A stretch of 50,800 nucleotides of DNA, taken from positions 1-50,800 of the forward strand of contig NZ_JALBGV010000043.1 of NCBI RefSeq assembly GCF_023006505.1. The letters run 5' to 3'. Shown piece by piece: positions 10,013 through 18,703 of the stretch. Under the pieces are notes generated by a model. That model ran no database searches, had not been told where the DNA came from, and worked only from the letters and a program-made list of their open reading frames with translations. Position 1 is the stretch's first letter. The number at the start of each line of letters is the position of its first letter. The DNA comes from Neorhizobium sp. SHOUNA12A. Lineage in GTDB: Bacteria > Pseudomonadota > Alphaproteobacteria > Rhizobiales > Rhizobiaceae. The position numbers were made by a program, and so were the translations under genes.

Positions 10013-11476
10013 GTGACACGACCCAACATCCTGATGATCATGACGGACCAGCAGCGTCGGGATACGCTCGGCATCTATGGCTGCGACTGGATTCCGACAC
10101 CTCACCTCGACCGTCTAGGTGAAGCCGGAGCAGTATTCGAGCACTGCACGGTCGACAACCCGATCTGCACCCCTTCCCGGGCGAGCATCTTCACCGGCAA
10201 ACCCGTGCCGGATCATGCGGTCCAGCGGGTGCATGACAACCTGCCGCCGGACGAAGTGCTGTTCACCGAACGGCTGCGGCAGGAGGCTAGTTATCGGACC
10301 GCACTTTTCGGCAAGCTGCATGTCAGCAGCCGCATTCAGGAAGAACGGCAACGTCATCCACATGACGGTTTCGATATCTACGAATGGTGCCTCGAGCCAT
10401 CGGTTTCGATCGGCAGCCCCTTCAACGGTTATGCGGCCTGGCTTCGCGAGACGGCGCCGGATTTCCTCGCTGCCCTCCAGCGCAACGGCCGAAAGGAACT
10501 TCATCACCCCGAGGCGCAACACATGAGCAAGTGGGCGGCAGACCGGACTATTGCCTTCATCCAGTCGATGAAAGCAGAGAGGCAGCCCTTCTTTTGCCTG
10601 ATGAGCCTGTTCGACCCTCACGACCCCTATGAGGATTACCCCCTCGCCTTCGTAAATTGCATAGATGCGGCGAAGATTCCGGAGCCGGTGGTTTCGCGCA
10701 CGATACAACCCGGATGCGTCCGCCGGGAGCAGCAGGGTTCCTATCTCGGACGTTTCTCAGACTTCTCTGCGGAGGAGATCCGCAGGATTCGTCTCGGTTA
10801 TGCCGCTTCCATAACCTTTCTCGATAAGCAGGTCGGCCGCGTTCTGGCGGCGCTGGACGAAGCGGGGATGACCGACGACACGCTGGTCTTATTCCTATCC
10901 GACCATGGCGATCAGCTTGGCGATCACGGGCTCTTCGTCAAGGGAGTTGCACTCTACGAACCTACCGTCGGAGTGCCGCTGCTGCTGCGTTGGCCGGGCC
11001 ACGTCAACGCCGGCACCCGATGCACCGCGCTTGCGCAAGGTCGCGACGTGGCGGCCACGTGCCTCGCAGCAGCAGGCCTCGATACGCAATCCTGCCCGGA
11101 AAGCGAGGATCTGGTGGCCATGGCATCGCGGAACGCGACGCGGCGCAGCAGCGCGATCTGCGCCTACCGCAATTCCGGTGTCAACGACAGCGGTAGTTTC
11201 TGGGACCCGCCGATGCGGGCAACCATGGCCCGGGACCAGCGCTTCAAGCTGACACTCTATACGAGTGGAGGATCGAGCGAGCGGGAGCTGTTCGACCTTC
11301 AGACCGACCCGCAGGAGACCATCAATCTTTCCGGGGATCCTGCCTACGCCCCGACCGAACTCATGCTGCTTGGCGAAATCGCCGCGTTCCTGCAGGCGGA
11401 AGCCGCCGGCGCAGCACCGCGCGCGACATCGTCCCTTCCCAATGCGGCTCAGCGGATGCAGAACAGGATTAAGTAG
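10013..11476 (+). CDS. Type I (formylglycine) sulfatase
   Basis: A 487-residue sulfatase of the alkaline-phosphatase superfamily. The N-terminal metal site is in NILMIMTDQQRRD; the formylglycine motif CTPSRASIFTG begins at C52, which an FGE must oxidise; further metal ligands are in LSDHGDQLGDHG. The C-terminus has the usual FDLQTDPQETINL block. There is no signal peptide, so it should act in the cytoplasm on imported sulfate esters. The GTG start has GAGGTGG before it. It follows the second DapA-type gene and converges on the small membrane-protein gene, whose stop lies one base beyond. The FGE that could activate it is encoded at 38.4 kb. Substrate unknown. Confidence 0.9.
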   Translation: MTRPNILMIMTDQQRRDTLGIYGCDWIPTPHLDRLGEAGAVFEHCTVDNPICTPSRASIFTGKPVPDHAVQRVHDNLPPDEVLFTERLRQEASYRTALFGKLHVSSRIQEERQRHPHDGFDIYEWCLEPSVSIGSPFNGYAAWLRETAPDFLAALQRNGRKELHHPEAQHMSKWAADRTIAFIQSMKAERQPFFCLMSLFDPHDPYEDYPLAFVNCIDAAKIPEPVVSRTIQPGCVRREQQGSYLGRFSDFSAEEIRRIRLGYAASITFLDKQVGRVLAALDEAGMTDDTLVLFLSDHGDQLGDHGLFVKGVALYEPTVGVPLLLRWPGHVNAGTRCTALAQGRDVAATCLAAAGLDTQSCPESEDLVAMASRNATRRSSAICAYRNSGVNDSGSFWDPPMRATMARDQRFKLTLYTSGGSSERELFDLQTDPQETINLSGDPAYAPTELMLLGEIAAFLQAEAAGAAPRATSSLPNAAQRMQNRIK

Positions 11477-11477
11477 G

Positions 11478-11837
11478 TCACCACACAATTCGGCTCCTCA
11501 CCAACCAGACAAGACCACAGACCAGGATCAGGATCATCACCGCGTGTATGACGTAATCGAGCGTCGTCTGTGGGCCGACGCCGACCGCGATGGTGAATGC
11601 GCCGACGAGCGTGCCCAGCAGAGCCAGGGACTGCGCGGAAATTGCCGCCACGCGGCTCCAGGGCCGGCGGAGTCTGACGGATAACAACCCGAGCAGCAGG
11701 ATCGCTGCGATCACGGCTTCGGCGATCATTGCTTGCCTGTGCTCATGACCCTCGACGAGGAGGCCCGCGTGAGTCAGCGATGCAATCGCGTAGAGACACG
11801 TTTCGGCGAGAAAAAGCATTGCGGCGGTGGCAACCAT
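11478..11837 (-). CDS. Small integral membrane protein of unknown function
   Basis: A 119-residue protein that is almost entirely hydrophobic, with four predicted transmembrane helices (about residues 3-22, 34-51, 60-80 and 90-112) and short basic loops (RLRRPWSR, RSRIVW). The ATG at 11837 has GTGAGGATGG upstream; the frame extends to 11951 but would then overlap the monooxygenase gene. It begins 10 bases after that gene's stop and is probably cotranscribed with it. I do not recognise the family; a transporter-like or DoxX-like accessory role is possible but unsupported. Confidence 0.65.
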   Translation of the reverse strand: MVATAAMLFLAETCLYAIASLTHAGLLVEGHEHRQAMIAEAVIAAILLLGLLSVRLRRPWSRVAAISAQSLALLGTLVGAFTIAVGVGPQTTLDYVIHAVMILILVCGLVWLVRSRIVW

Positions 11838-11847
11838 GGAACCATCC

Positions 11848-13077
11848 TCACTGGCTCCGCCCACGAGCGAGCGAAGCGTAACCACGAACCGTTGCTTTAC
11901 GTTCTTCGAACGAGGCCACGGTATCGATGTCGTCGAAACCGTCGGGTGCACGGGCCTCGATCATGTCGATGACCCCTTCGGGACCGCCCAGGCGGTTGGA
12001 GAGAACGATTTGCGACGTGACCGGCCGCCGTTCGGCATCGTAGCGGGAAAGGGCCGCCTCGATACCGTCCCCGGATTGGAGATGCCGTGCCAGGCAGCGT
12101 GCATCGAGGATTGCCTGGCTCGCTCCGTTGGAACCGACCGGATACATGGCATGGGCGGCATCGCCGAGCAGCGTGACCCGCTCGAACGACCAGCGGGGCA
12201 AGGGATCCCGATCGCAATTCGGGTATTCGTAGAAATTTTCGGTGGCCTGGATGATGGAGGCAGGATCAACGAAATCGAGGTGAAAACGGTCACGCACGAA
12301 GGGCAACACCTCGTCCGACAGGCCGGACCGGCTCCAGTCCTCGCGGCGTAGCGGCGATGTGCCGGGCTCGCCCACCTTGGCCATCACGGCCCAGTTCGTC
12401 AGCCGCATTTCAGGCTCCGCAGGATCCGCTCCGATCGGATAATAGACGAATTTTGCGAAATTGCCGCCTGATATCACCATCGTCCGGCCATCGCGCCAGA
12501 TCGGCCAGCGTGTGGCGCCGCGCCATAACATGATCCCGCTCCAGATCGGCGGCCCTTCATCGGGATAGAGCTGCGCCCGGATCGCGGAATGGATGCCGTC
12601 GGCGCCGATCAGCAGATCCCCGCGGGCCGTGCCGCGCCATCCATCCGTTCCGCTGAAATGAACCGCGACCCCATCTTCGGTCTGCTCGAAGCCCTCCACC
12701 CGGCAACCCATTCTGATGACGTCGGGTCCGAGACGAGCGATCACCGCCCTATGGATCACGCCGAGCAGCTTGCCGCGATGGATGCTGACCTGCGGCGCCT
12801 CTTGACCGGCGTCCAGGCCGCGCAATTCCTGCCACACGACCTGACCGAAACGGTTGGTATAAATCAGTTCCCGCACACGGATCCCTGCAGCGTCGAGGCC
12901 GGCCTGCAGTCCGAGATCGGCCAGCACCGCCACGGCATGCGACAGCATGTTGATGCCGACCCCGAGTTCACGAACCTCGCCGACGCGTTCGAAGATCTCG
13001 ACCTCGATCCCGGCTTCGTGGAGTTGAAGCGCGGTCGTCAATCCGCCGATGCCGGCGCCTGCGATGAGAGCTTTCAT
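11848..13077 (-). CDS. FAD-dependent monooxygenase (aromatic-ring hydroxylase type)
   Basis: A 409-residue flavoprotein of the salicylate/p-hydroxybenzoate hydroxylase group. The Rossmann FAD motif is GAGIGGLTTALQL near residue 7, the DG motif is LLIGADGIHSAIR (about residues 160-172), and the second FAD motif is LLGDAAHAMYPVGSNG (about 300-315). Such enzymes use NAD(P)H and O2 to hydroxylate aromatic or heteroaromatic acids. The ATG at 13077 has AAAGGA before it; the in-frame extension upstream is arginine-rich and overlaps the PfpI-type gene. It lies 53 bases downstream of that gene on the same strand and before the small membrane-protein gene. The substrate is not apparent. Confidence 0.88.
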   Translation of the reverse strand: MKALIAGAGIGGLTTALQLHEAGIEVEIFERVGEVRELGVGINMLSHAVAVLADLGLQAGLDAAGIRVRELIYTNRFGQVVWQELRGLDAGQEAPQVSIHRGKLLGVIHRAVIARLGPDVIRMGCRVEGFEQTEDGVAVHFSGTDGWRGTARGDLLIGADGIHSAIRAQLYPDEGPPIWSGIMLWRGATRWPIWRDGRTMVISGGNFAKFVYYPIGADPAEPEMRLTNWAVMAKVGEPGTSPLRREDWSRSGLSDEVLPFVRDRFHLDFVDPASIIQATENFYEYPNCDRDPLPRWSFERVTLLGDAAHAMYPVGSNGASQAILDARCLARHLQSGDGIEAALSRYDAERRPVTSQIVLSNRLGGPEGVIDMIEARAPDGFDDIDTVASFEERKATVRGYASLARGRSQ

Positions 13078-13130
13078 GACTGGTCCTTTCTCGTTTGCGG
13101 GACGAGCGGCAGGATGTAAGCCGCGACGAT

Positions 13131-14276
13131 CTATTGCGGCGTCACTCGTCTCCTGTATTCGAGCTGCATGGCCACGAAATCGGCCGTGTTTTCCCGATAG
13201 CGGTCGGCGATGGCCTTCAGCGTATCGTCCAGCGCCTCCGCCGGCTTGCTGCCCAGCGGCGCTGCCGGCACGCGCGTTGTCGACGCGCTCACCTTGTCGG
13301 GGATGATGCGGATGCCGTTGCGGCTCTCCACCGCATCCGCGCTGGCTGCGAAGGTCATCACGCGCGAGCGGTAGGTCCGCGACCAGGCGTCCGCGACAAG
13401 CGCAAGCGACACCTCGTCCACGCCTTTCGACAGTTCGATGCCGAGCGTTTCGCGGCGCCAGAAGGCGAGCGAATTGCCGATCGCCGTCAATGCGAAAGGA
13501 CGCGTGAACGTGAAGGCGCCGCTGTCGTGTCGCGCATCCCAATTCGCGAGGCCCAGATCGGCGGCGACAGCCTCGGCTTTCTCCCGCCCGGCGATCGCCT
13601 CAATCAGCGTCAGCGACATCGGCATGGAGGCACTGATCCCCGTCGTCGTCGCAACGCGACCGTCAACGAGGAAGCGGCGGTCGGCGACATGGCGGATGCT
13701 CGGATGTTCCTTCAGCATGGCGTCCAGCGAATACCAGTGGGTCGTCGCTTTCCGGCCGTCGAGAAGGCCGGTGGCAGCAACCACTTTGGCACCGACGCAG
13801 ACGCCGACGATCAGCGCGCCTTTTTCCGCCTGGCTCCTGATCCAGCGCAATGCCGCCGGATCGTCCTCGCGGATCATCGCCGGGACGATGATGTAATCGG
13901 CGCCTTCCGGATGCTGGGCATCGAAATCCGCGATCGTCGCCTGCGGCTCGACCTTCAACGCCGGATAGAGAACCATCGGCCCGGGCTGTGTCGCCAGCGC
14001 CACGACATCAGCGACATCAGCGCGGTGCAGGATACCGTAGGGCATCAGGTAATCGGTGATCTCCGTCCCGTCGTTGATGCCGACGATCGCGATCACCGGG
14101 CGGACGCGTTTGGACGGCTTCAAAGCCTCGATTGTGGCGCGTGTCTCCTCGCCGGGAATAGGCTTGACGGTCCCGGCCGAGGACGCAGACGGCAGAGAGA
14201 CTATCCAGCCCCCGGCGACCACCAGGAAGACCGCAGCAAGCCCAAACCCGCCTGTAAGAACAAACCGCCACGTCAT
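13131..14276 (-). CDS. Membrane-anchored DJ-1/PfpI (glutamine amidotransferase-like) protein
   Basis: A 381-residue protein with an N-terminal transmembrane anchor or signal (about residues 7-28) and a DJ-1/PfpI domain (about 58-200). The nucleophile-elbow cysteine is C160 in VGVCVGAKVVAATGLLDG, followed by the RKATTHW segment also found in GlxA-type regulators. The C-terminal 180 residues show no DNA-binding domain and I do not recognise them. It is divergent to a GlxA-type regulator whose sensor domain is of the same family, and upstream of the FAD monooxygenase. A periplasmic sensing or hydrolytic role is possible; the function is not known. Confidence 0.75.
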   Translation of the reverse strand: MTWRFVLTGGFGLAAVFLVVAGGWIVSLPSASSAGTVKPIPGEETRATIEALKPSKRVRPVIAIVGINDGTEITDYLMPYGILHRADVADVVALATQPGPMVLYPALKVEPQATIADFDAQHPEGADYIIVPAMIREDDPAALRWIRSQAEKGALIVGVCVGAKVVAATGLLDGRKATTHWYSLDAMLKEHPSIRHVADRRFLVDGRVATTTGISASMPMSLTLIEAIAGREKAEAVAADLGLANWDARHDSGAFTFTRPFALTAIGNSLAFWRRETLGIELSKGVDEVSLALVADAWSRTYRSRVMTFAASADAVESRNGIRIIPDKVSASTTRVPAAPLGSKPAEALDDTLKAIADRYRENTADFVAMQLEYRRRVTPQ

Positions 14277-14371
14277 GATAGTTTCGCCCGATCGATCGGT
14301 TGCCCTGTTTGCAGGGAAAGTTACCGCTGCTATCGTCTGACTGAAATGACATTAATCGGGCAAAAACTGCC

Positions 14372-15304
14372 ATGGCTCGCACAGTTGCTCTTGTCGTGCA
14401 TCCGGGTTTCCAGCTTCTCGATACGGCGGGGCCGACGTCGGCTTTCGAGATGGCGGAGCGATTCCGGCCGGGCAGTTACGACCTGATCCTGATGGCGCCG
14501 GGTGGCGGCGAGATCGAGAGTTCGTCGGGCCTCAAGCTGTCGGCTGCCCCGCTCCGGGATGGGCCTTTCGACACGGTGATGATCTCGGGCGGCGAGATCA
14601 TCCGCTCCATGGAGGCCGTGCGCGAAATTCTCGAATGGCTGAAACGCACGAGCGCAAGGCGCGTGACGAGTGTGTGTTCCGGGGCCTATCTGCTCGCCGA
14701 AGCCGGGCTCCTCGATGGACGTCGGGCCACGACGCATTGGGGCAGTTCGCACGACTTTTCTCGCCGCTACCCGAAGATAGAGCTCGATGCGGAGCGTATC
14801 TATATCCAGGACGGTCATGTCTGGACGTCAGCCGGAATATCTGCCGGCATCGACCTGGCGCTTGCCCTTATCGAAGACGATCTGGGCGCGGATATCGCGC
14901 GCAGAACCGCCCAACAGCTCGTCGTTCATCAACGCCGGCCCGGTGGCCAGTCCCAGTTTTCAGCGCTTGTCGATCTTGGAGGGCACACGGGCAGGTTCTC
15001 GACCTTGATCGGCTGGATGCGCGAGCATCTGGCCGACCAGCTGACCGTCGAGCGCCTCGCCGACCAGGCCGCAATGAGCCCGCGCAACTTTGCACGGGCG
15101 TTTGCAGCCGAAACCGGCACAACGCCGGCCAAGGCCGTCGAGCGCCTGCGTCTCGAAACGGCGCGGATGGCGGTCGAGACCGGCCACCTGCCGCTCGAAC
15201 ACATTGCCGAGGCTTCCGGTTTTGGCGACGCCGGCCGAATGCGGCGGGCGTTCCTGAGAAGCCTGGGGCAGCCTCCGCAAGCGCTCAGGCGCGGCTACAG
15301 ATAG
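14372..15304 (+). CDS. GlxA-family transcriptional regulator (DJ-1/PfpI domain plus AraC helix-turn-helix)
   Basis: A 310-residue cytoplasmic regulator. Residues 4-180 form a DJ-1/PfpI-like sensor, with C102 in SVCSGAYLLAEAGLLDG and RRATTHWG following. Residues about 215-308 form an AraC-type double helix-turn-helix (LADQAAMSPRNFARAFAAE and HIAEASGFGDAGRMRRAF). Family members activate catabolic operons for amines, betaines and other nitrogenous compounds. It is divergent from the membrane-anchored PfpI/monooxygenase transcript, with 95 bases between the starts, which is the expected target. It converges on the chemoreceptor gene. Confidence 0.88.
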   Translation: MARTVALVVHPGFQLLDTAGPTSAFEMAERFRPGSYDLILMAPGGGEIESSSGLKLSAAPLRDGPFDTVMISGGEIIRSMEAVREILEWLKRTSARRVTSVCSGAYLLAEAGLLDGRRATTHWGSSHDFSRRYPKIELDAERIYIQDGHVWTSAGISAGIDLALALIEDDLGADIARRTAQQLVVHQRRPGGQSQFSALVDLGGHTGRFSTLIGWMREHLADQLTVERLADQAAMSPRNFARAFAAETGTTPAKAVERLRLETARMAVETGHLPLEHIAEASGFGDAGRMRRAFLRSLGQPPQALRRGYR

Positions 15305-15320
15305 TCGGTCAAGTGCGCGC

Positions 15321-17243
15321 CTAGAACTCCTGCCAGTCGTTGTTGACCGCAGCGGCCGAGGAGCCGCCGGAGAAGGCGGTGGCAACCCTGCGGGCCAGAT
15401 TGCGGGCCGGCGAGGCAGCCGGCGTGTCGCGGCGATCGGCCTGACGCGGAACGTGGCGCTGACCGGGCAGCTTGAACTGGGCCAGCAGTTCGTTGAGCGA
15501 TGCAGCATCCCGGGCGAGACCATGGCTTGCGGCGGTCGATTCCTCGACCATCGCGGCATTCTTCTGGGTATCCTGGTCCATCTGGTTGACGGCCGTGTTG
15601 ATCTGCTGAAGGCCCGAAGACTGTTCCTGGGCTGACTCCACGATCGCGTTGACGTGCCGGTTGATCTCCTGCACTTCCGAAACGATCGTTACCAGCGCCT
15701 GTCCGGTCTGGCCCACCAGCTGCACCCCGGCGTTGACCTGCTCGTTCGACGTCGTGATCAGCGCCTTGATCTCCTTGGCGGCCTTGGCGGAACGCTGGGC
15801 GAGTTCGCGCACTTCCTGGGCAACGACTGCAAAACCCTTGCCTGCATCGCCCGCACGGGCCGCTTCGACGCCGGCGTTGAGTGCCAGAAGATTGGTCTGG
15901 AAGGCGATATCGTCGATGACGCCAATGATGTTGGAAATCTCGCCTGAGGACTTCTCGATCTGTTCCATCGCCTTGACGGCACGCTGGACGACCTCGCCGG
16001 AGTTTTCGGCGCCGCTGCGGGTGCGGGCAACCAGCGCGCCGGCCTCCTGAGCGCGCTTGGTGGCGTCCTTCACGGTAGTGGTGATTTCTTCGAGAGCTGC
16101 GGCGGTTTCCTCGACGGAAGCTGCCTGCTGCTCGGTGCGCTTGGCCAGATCGTCGGCGGCCGCCTTGATCTCCGCCGAACCGGCCTGGATGCTGCGGGCA
16201 TTCTCCGCCACCTGCTCCAGGGCCGTCTGCAGCTTTGTGGCCGAGACGTTGAAATCGTTGCGGACACCGTCCAACGTCGCGGTGAACTGCTTTTCGATGC
16301 GATAGGAGACGTTACCATCGGACAGATGGCTCAGGCCCTCTGCCAGGTTGTCGACGGCAAACTTGATCTCGGCGGCTTCGCGCGTCTTCTGGGCTTCGCG
16401 CTCCATGCGGTCGCGCTCCGACAGGCCACGATTGTCTTCAGCTTCCCGTTCCAGGCGAGCACGCTCCAGAGCGTTGTCGCGGAAGATGGCGACGGCCTTG
16501 GCCATCTCGCCGATTTCGTCCTTGCGGTCGAGGCCGTCGATGGCAGCTTCCGTCTGGCTGGCGGCCAGCGAAGCCATGCGCTCACGCAGGCGGGCCATCG
16601 GCGCGGTGATGCCCTTATGAGCGATGGTCATGGACAGAACGGTGGCGATCGCGATGCCTAAAAGCATGCCGCAGATCGCATAGGTGATTGTGCTGGAGAC
16701 CGATTGGCTCAACGTCTTGGCGCCATTGTTGAGGATTTCGGCCATGGCGCCGTTATTGGCGCCGAATTTCGGCGAGAGATCGACGATGGCCTGGTCGAGC
16801 TTGGCGGAAAGGGTACGGACCTTTTCCTGGTCGCCTGCGGTATGGGCCTTGAGAAGATCGTCACCGACTGCCTTCAGCGCATCCGCACCGGCAAGCAGTT
16901 CGTCGATCGCAGCCTTGCGACTCGGCACCAGCGCCGGGATCTGGGTCAACCGGTCACGGGCGCCGGCAAATTCCTTGGAAAACCGGCCGGAAAGATCCTG
17001 GAACGCCGCGCTTGCCGGGTCCTGGGCCAGCGCGCGGCTCAGCCATGTCGTCGCGGTCCACATGCCGGCAGCGCCGCGGGGTCCGAAGGTCGCCGCGTTA
17101 CTTTCCTTCTGCAGGAAGCCGGAATAAGCCTCGTTGGCGGCGCTGAACCTGCTGGTGACATACATCAGGCCTGCAAGGGAAATGACCGCGAGGATGGCAA
17201 TCGCCATCAGAAATTTTGTTTTAATCTTTAAGTTCTTGAGCAT
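15321..17243 (-). CDS. Methyl-accepting chemotaxis protein
   Basis: A 640-residue chemoreceptor. One transmembrane helix (about residues 9-28) leads to a periplasmic helical sensor of about 150 residues with no cysteines or PAS features, then a second helix (about 185-207), a HAMP domain, a helical linker and a long signalling coiled coil. The conserved hairpin tip is around VIDDIAFQTNLLALNAGVEA, with QTNLLALNA invariant. The C-terminus ends in DWQEF after a flexible linker, matching the tethering pentapeptide that binds CheR and CheB. The ATG at 17243 has a GAGG seven bases upstream, so the extension to 17321 is rejected. The ligand is unknown. It is divergent from the lactonase gene. Confidence 0.93.
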   Translation of the reverse strand: MLKNLKIKTKFLMAIAILAVISLAGLMYVTSRFSAANEAYSGFLQKESNAATFGPRGAAGMWTATTWLSRALAQDPASAAFQDLSGRFSKEFAGARDRLTQIPALVPSRKAAIDELLAGADALKAVGDDLLKAHTAGDQEKVRTLSAKLDQAIVDLSPKFGANNGAMAEILNNGAKTLSQSVSSTITYAICGMLLGIAIATVLSMTIAHKGITAPMARLRERMASLAASQTEAAIDGLDRKDEIGEMAKAVAIFRDNALERARLEREAEDNRGLSERDRMEREAQKTREAAEIKFAVDNLAEGLSHLSDGNVSYRIEKQFTATLDGVRNDFNVSATKLQTALEQVAENARSIQAGSAEIKAAADDLAKRTEQQAASVEETAAALEEITTTVKDATKRAQEAGALVARTRSGAENSGEVVQRAVKAMEQIEKSSGEISNIIGVIDDIAFQTNLLALNAGVEAARAGDAGKGFAVVAQEVRELAQRSAKAAKEIKALITTSNEQVNAGVQLVGQTGQALVTIVSEVQEINRHVNAIVESAQEQSSGLQQINTAVNQMDQDTQKNAAMVEESTAASHGLARDAASLNELLAQFKLPGQRHVPRQADRRDTPAASPARNLARRVATAFSGGSSAAAVNNDWQEF

Positions 17244-17589
17244 CAGATACCTCAAAAAACGCTGAAACAGCGACAGTGCATCGAAACGTGAAAAATGCCG
17301 GAGCCGTGCCGGACGGTGCACATCATGCGCATGGTGATCGAACTTGATCCTCCGTTTTTCATAAGCGCTTTTTCATAATAAAATCTTACTCTTGCCGCAG
17401 CGCATCAAAGGCACATTCGAACTTTCAGGTGGTTTTCACCACTGCTTAACCAAAGGCTGCAGAAGGCAATCTTGTTTGTTGCGACGCACAATGGACTGCC
17501 TTTAATTGGAGGCGGACCATCGTCTCGGTTCCCCGTCAAACCCGGCAAATTGATATGAAATCAACTATCCATAATCAAAGGACTTCAAC
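17244..17589. promoter_or_regulatory. Divergent intergenic region (chemoreceptor / lactonase)
   Basis: This 346-base AT-richer gap separates divergent starts and must hold both promoters. A small hairpin (GTGG, 17429-17432, with CCAC, 17439-17442) is visible. AAAGGA just before the GTG at 17590 is the ribosome site of the lactonase. I see no coding frame or recognisable operator. Confidence 0.4.
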
Positions 17590-18630
17590 GTGAATTTTTC
17601 ACGCCGCAACATCATGACGCTTTCAGCGGCCGCCCTGGCAACCACCTTCCCGAAAATGGCATCCGCGCAAGCGATCGGCTTTACGCCGAGCCCGATCTAC
17701 CCCGATCCGGCTATCCAAATCCTCGATCCGAGCTTTGCGAAATATCGCATCGCCAGCAGCTCGCTCGAACAGGTCGCCACCGGCGCTCGCTGGCTGGAAG
17801 GCCCGGTCTGGTTCGGCGACGGGCGCTATCTGCTCGTCAGCGACATTCCGAACAATCGGGTCATGCGCTATGACGAAGCCAATGAGAGCTGGAGCGTCTA
17901 CAACGCCAACTCCAACTATGCCAACGGCCACGCCCGCGACCGCCAGGGCCGTTTGCTTTCCTGCGAACATCTGACGCGCCGGGTCACCCGCACCGAATAT
18001 GACGGATCGATCACCGTGCTCGCGGACAACTACAACGGCAAGAAGCTCAACTCCCCGAACGATATCGTCTGCAAATCGGACGGCTCCATCTGGTTCACTG
18101 ATCCGCCCTTCGGCATTGCCGGCGAGTGGGAAGGAGACAAGGCAACAGCGGAACTGCCGCATTCGGTCTATCGCATCTCGCCGGACGGCAAGCTTGGCCT
18201 CGTCACCGATGAGCTGAAAGGCCCGAACGGCCTTGCATTTTCGCCGGATGAAAAGAAGCTCTACATCGTTGAAGGCCGCGCATCGCCATTCCGCATAATC
18301 TGGAGCTACGATGTCGGCGCGAACGGCGTGAAGCTTTCGAACAAGACGGCGCTGGTGACGGCCGACGACAACGGGGGTCTCGATGGCTTCAAGATCGATG
18401 TCGATGGCAATCTCTGGTGCGGCTGGGGATCGAACGGCGCTGCAGGCGCCAGGCCCGAAGATCTGAACGGCGTCAAGATATTCAACCCGGCCGGCAAGGC
18501 GATCGGCTTCATCAAGCTTCCGGAGCGGTGCCCGAACCTTGTCTTCGGCGGCCCGAAGAAGAACCGCCTCTATATGGCGAGCAGCCATTCGGTCTACGCG
18601 ATCTACGTCGAAACCCGCGGCGCCGTTTAA
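17590..18630 (+). CDS. Exported SMP-30/gluconolactonase-family protein
   Basis: A 346-residue six-bladed beta-propeller lactonase. The N-terminus carries a twin-arginine-like signal (SRRNIM, hydrophobic stretch, ending ASAQA), so a folded, metal-loaded enzyme is expected in the periplasm. Putative divalent-metal ligands are in WLEGPVWFGDG, LNSPNDIVCKSDGSIWFTDP and GGLDGFKIDVDGNLWCG, the positions used by SMP-30 and gluconolactonase. It probably hydrolyses an aldonolactone. GTG start with AAAGGA upstream. A strong terminator follows. It stands alone and is not obviously linked to the polysaccharide genes that converge on it. Confidence 0.88.
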   Translation: MNFSRRNIMTLSAAALATTFPKMASAQAIGFTPSPIYPDPAIQILDPSFAKYRIASSSLEQVATGARWLEGPVWFGDGRYLLVSDIPNNRVMRYDEANESWSVYNANSNYANGHARDRQGRLLSCEHLTRRVTRTEYDGSITVLADNYNGKKLNSPNDIVCKSDGSIWFTDPPFGIAGEWEGDKATAELPHSVYRISPDGKLGLVTDELKGPNGLAFSPDEKKLYIVEGRASPFRIIWSYDVGANGVKLSNKTALVTADDNGGLDGFKIDVDGNLWCGWGSNGAAGARPEDLNGVKIFNPAGKAIGFIKLPERCPNLVFGGPKKNRLYMASSHSVYAIYVETRGAV

Positions 18631-18651
18631 TCACCGCGACGAAATCCGAAG

Positions 18652-18678
18652 CGGCCGGTCGTCAGATCCGGCCGTTTT
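18652..18678 (+). terminator. Rho-independent terminator after the lactonase gene
   Basis: A perfect seven-base GC stem, CGGCCGG (18652-18658) with CCGGCCG (18668-18674), a nine-base loop and TTTT directly after, 22 bases beyond the lactonase stop. On the other strand the same stem sits just past the glycosyltransferase gene but lacks an immediate T-run. Confidence 0.75.
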
Positions 18679-18703
18679 CGTGGCCGTCGATGCGCCGCGA
18701 TTT

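Noticed and set aside
13078..13542. In-frame N-terminal extension of the FAD monooxygenase
   Set aside because: Arginine-rich and overlaps the PfpI-type gene; the FAD motif sits directly after the ATG at 13077.
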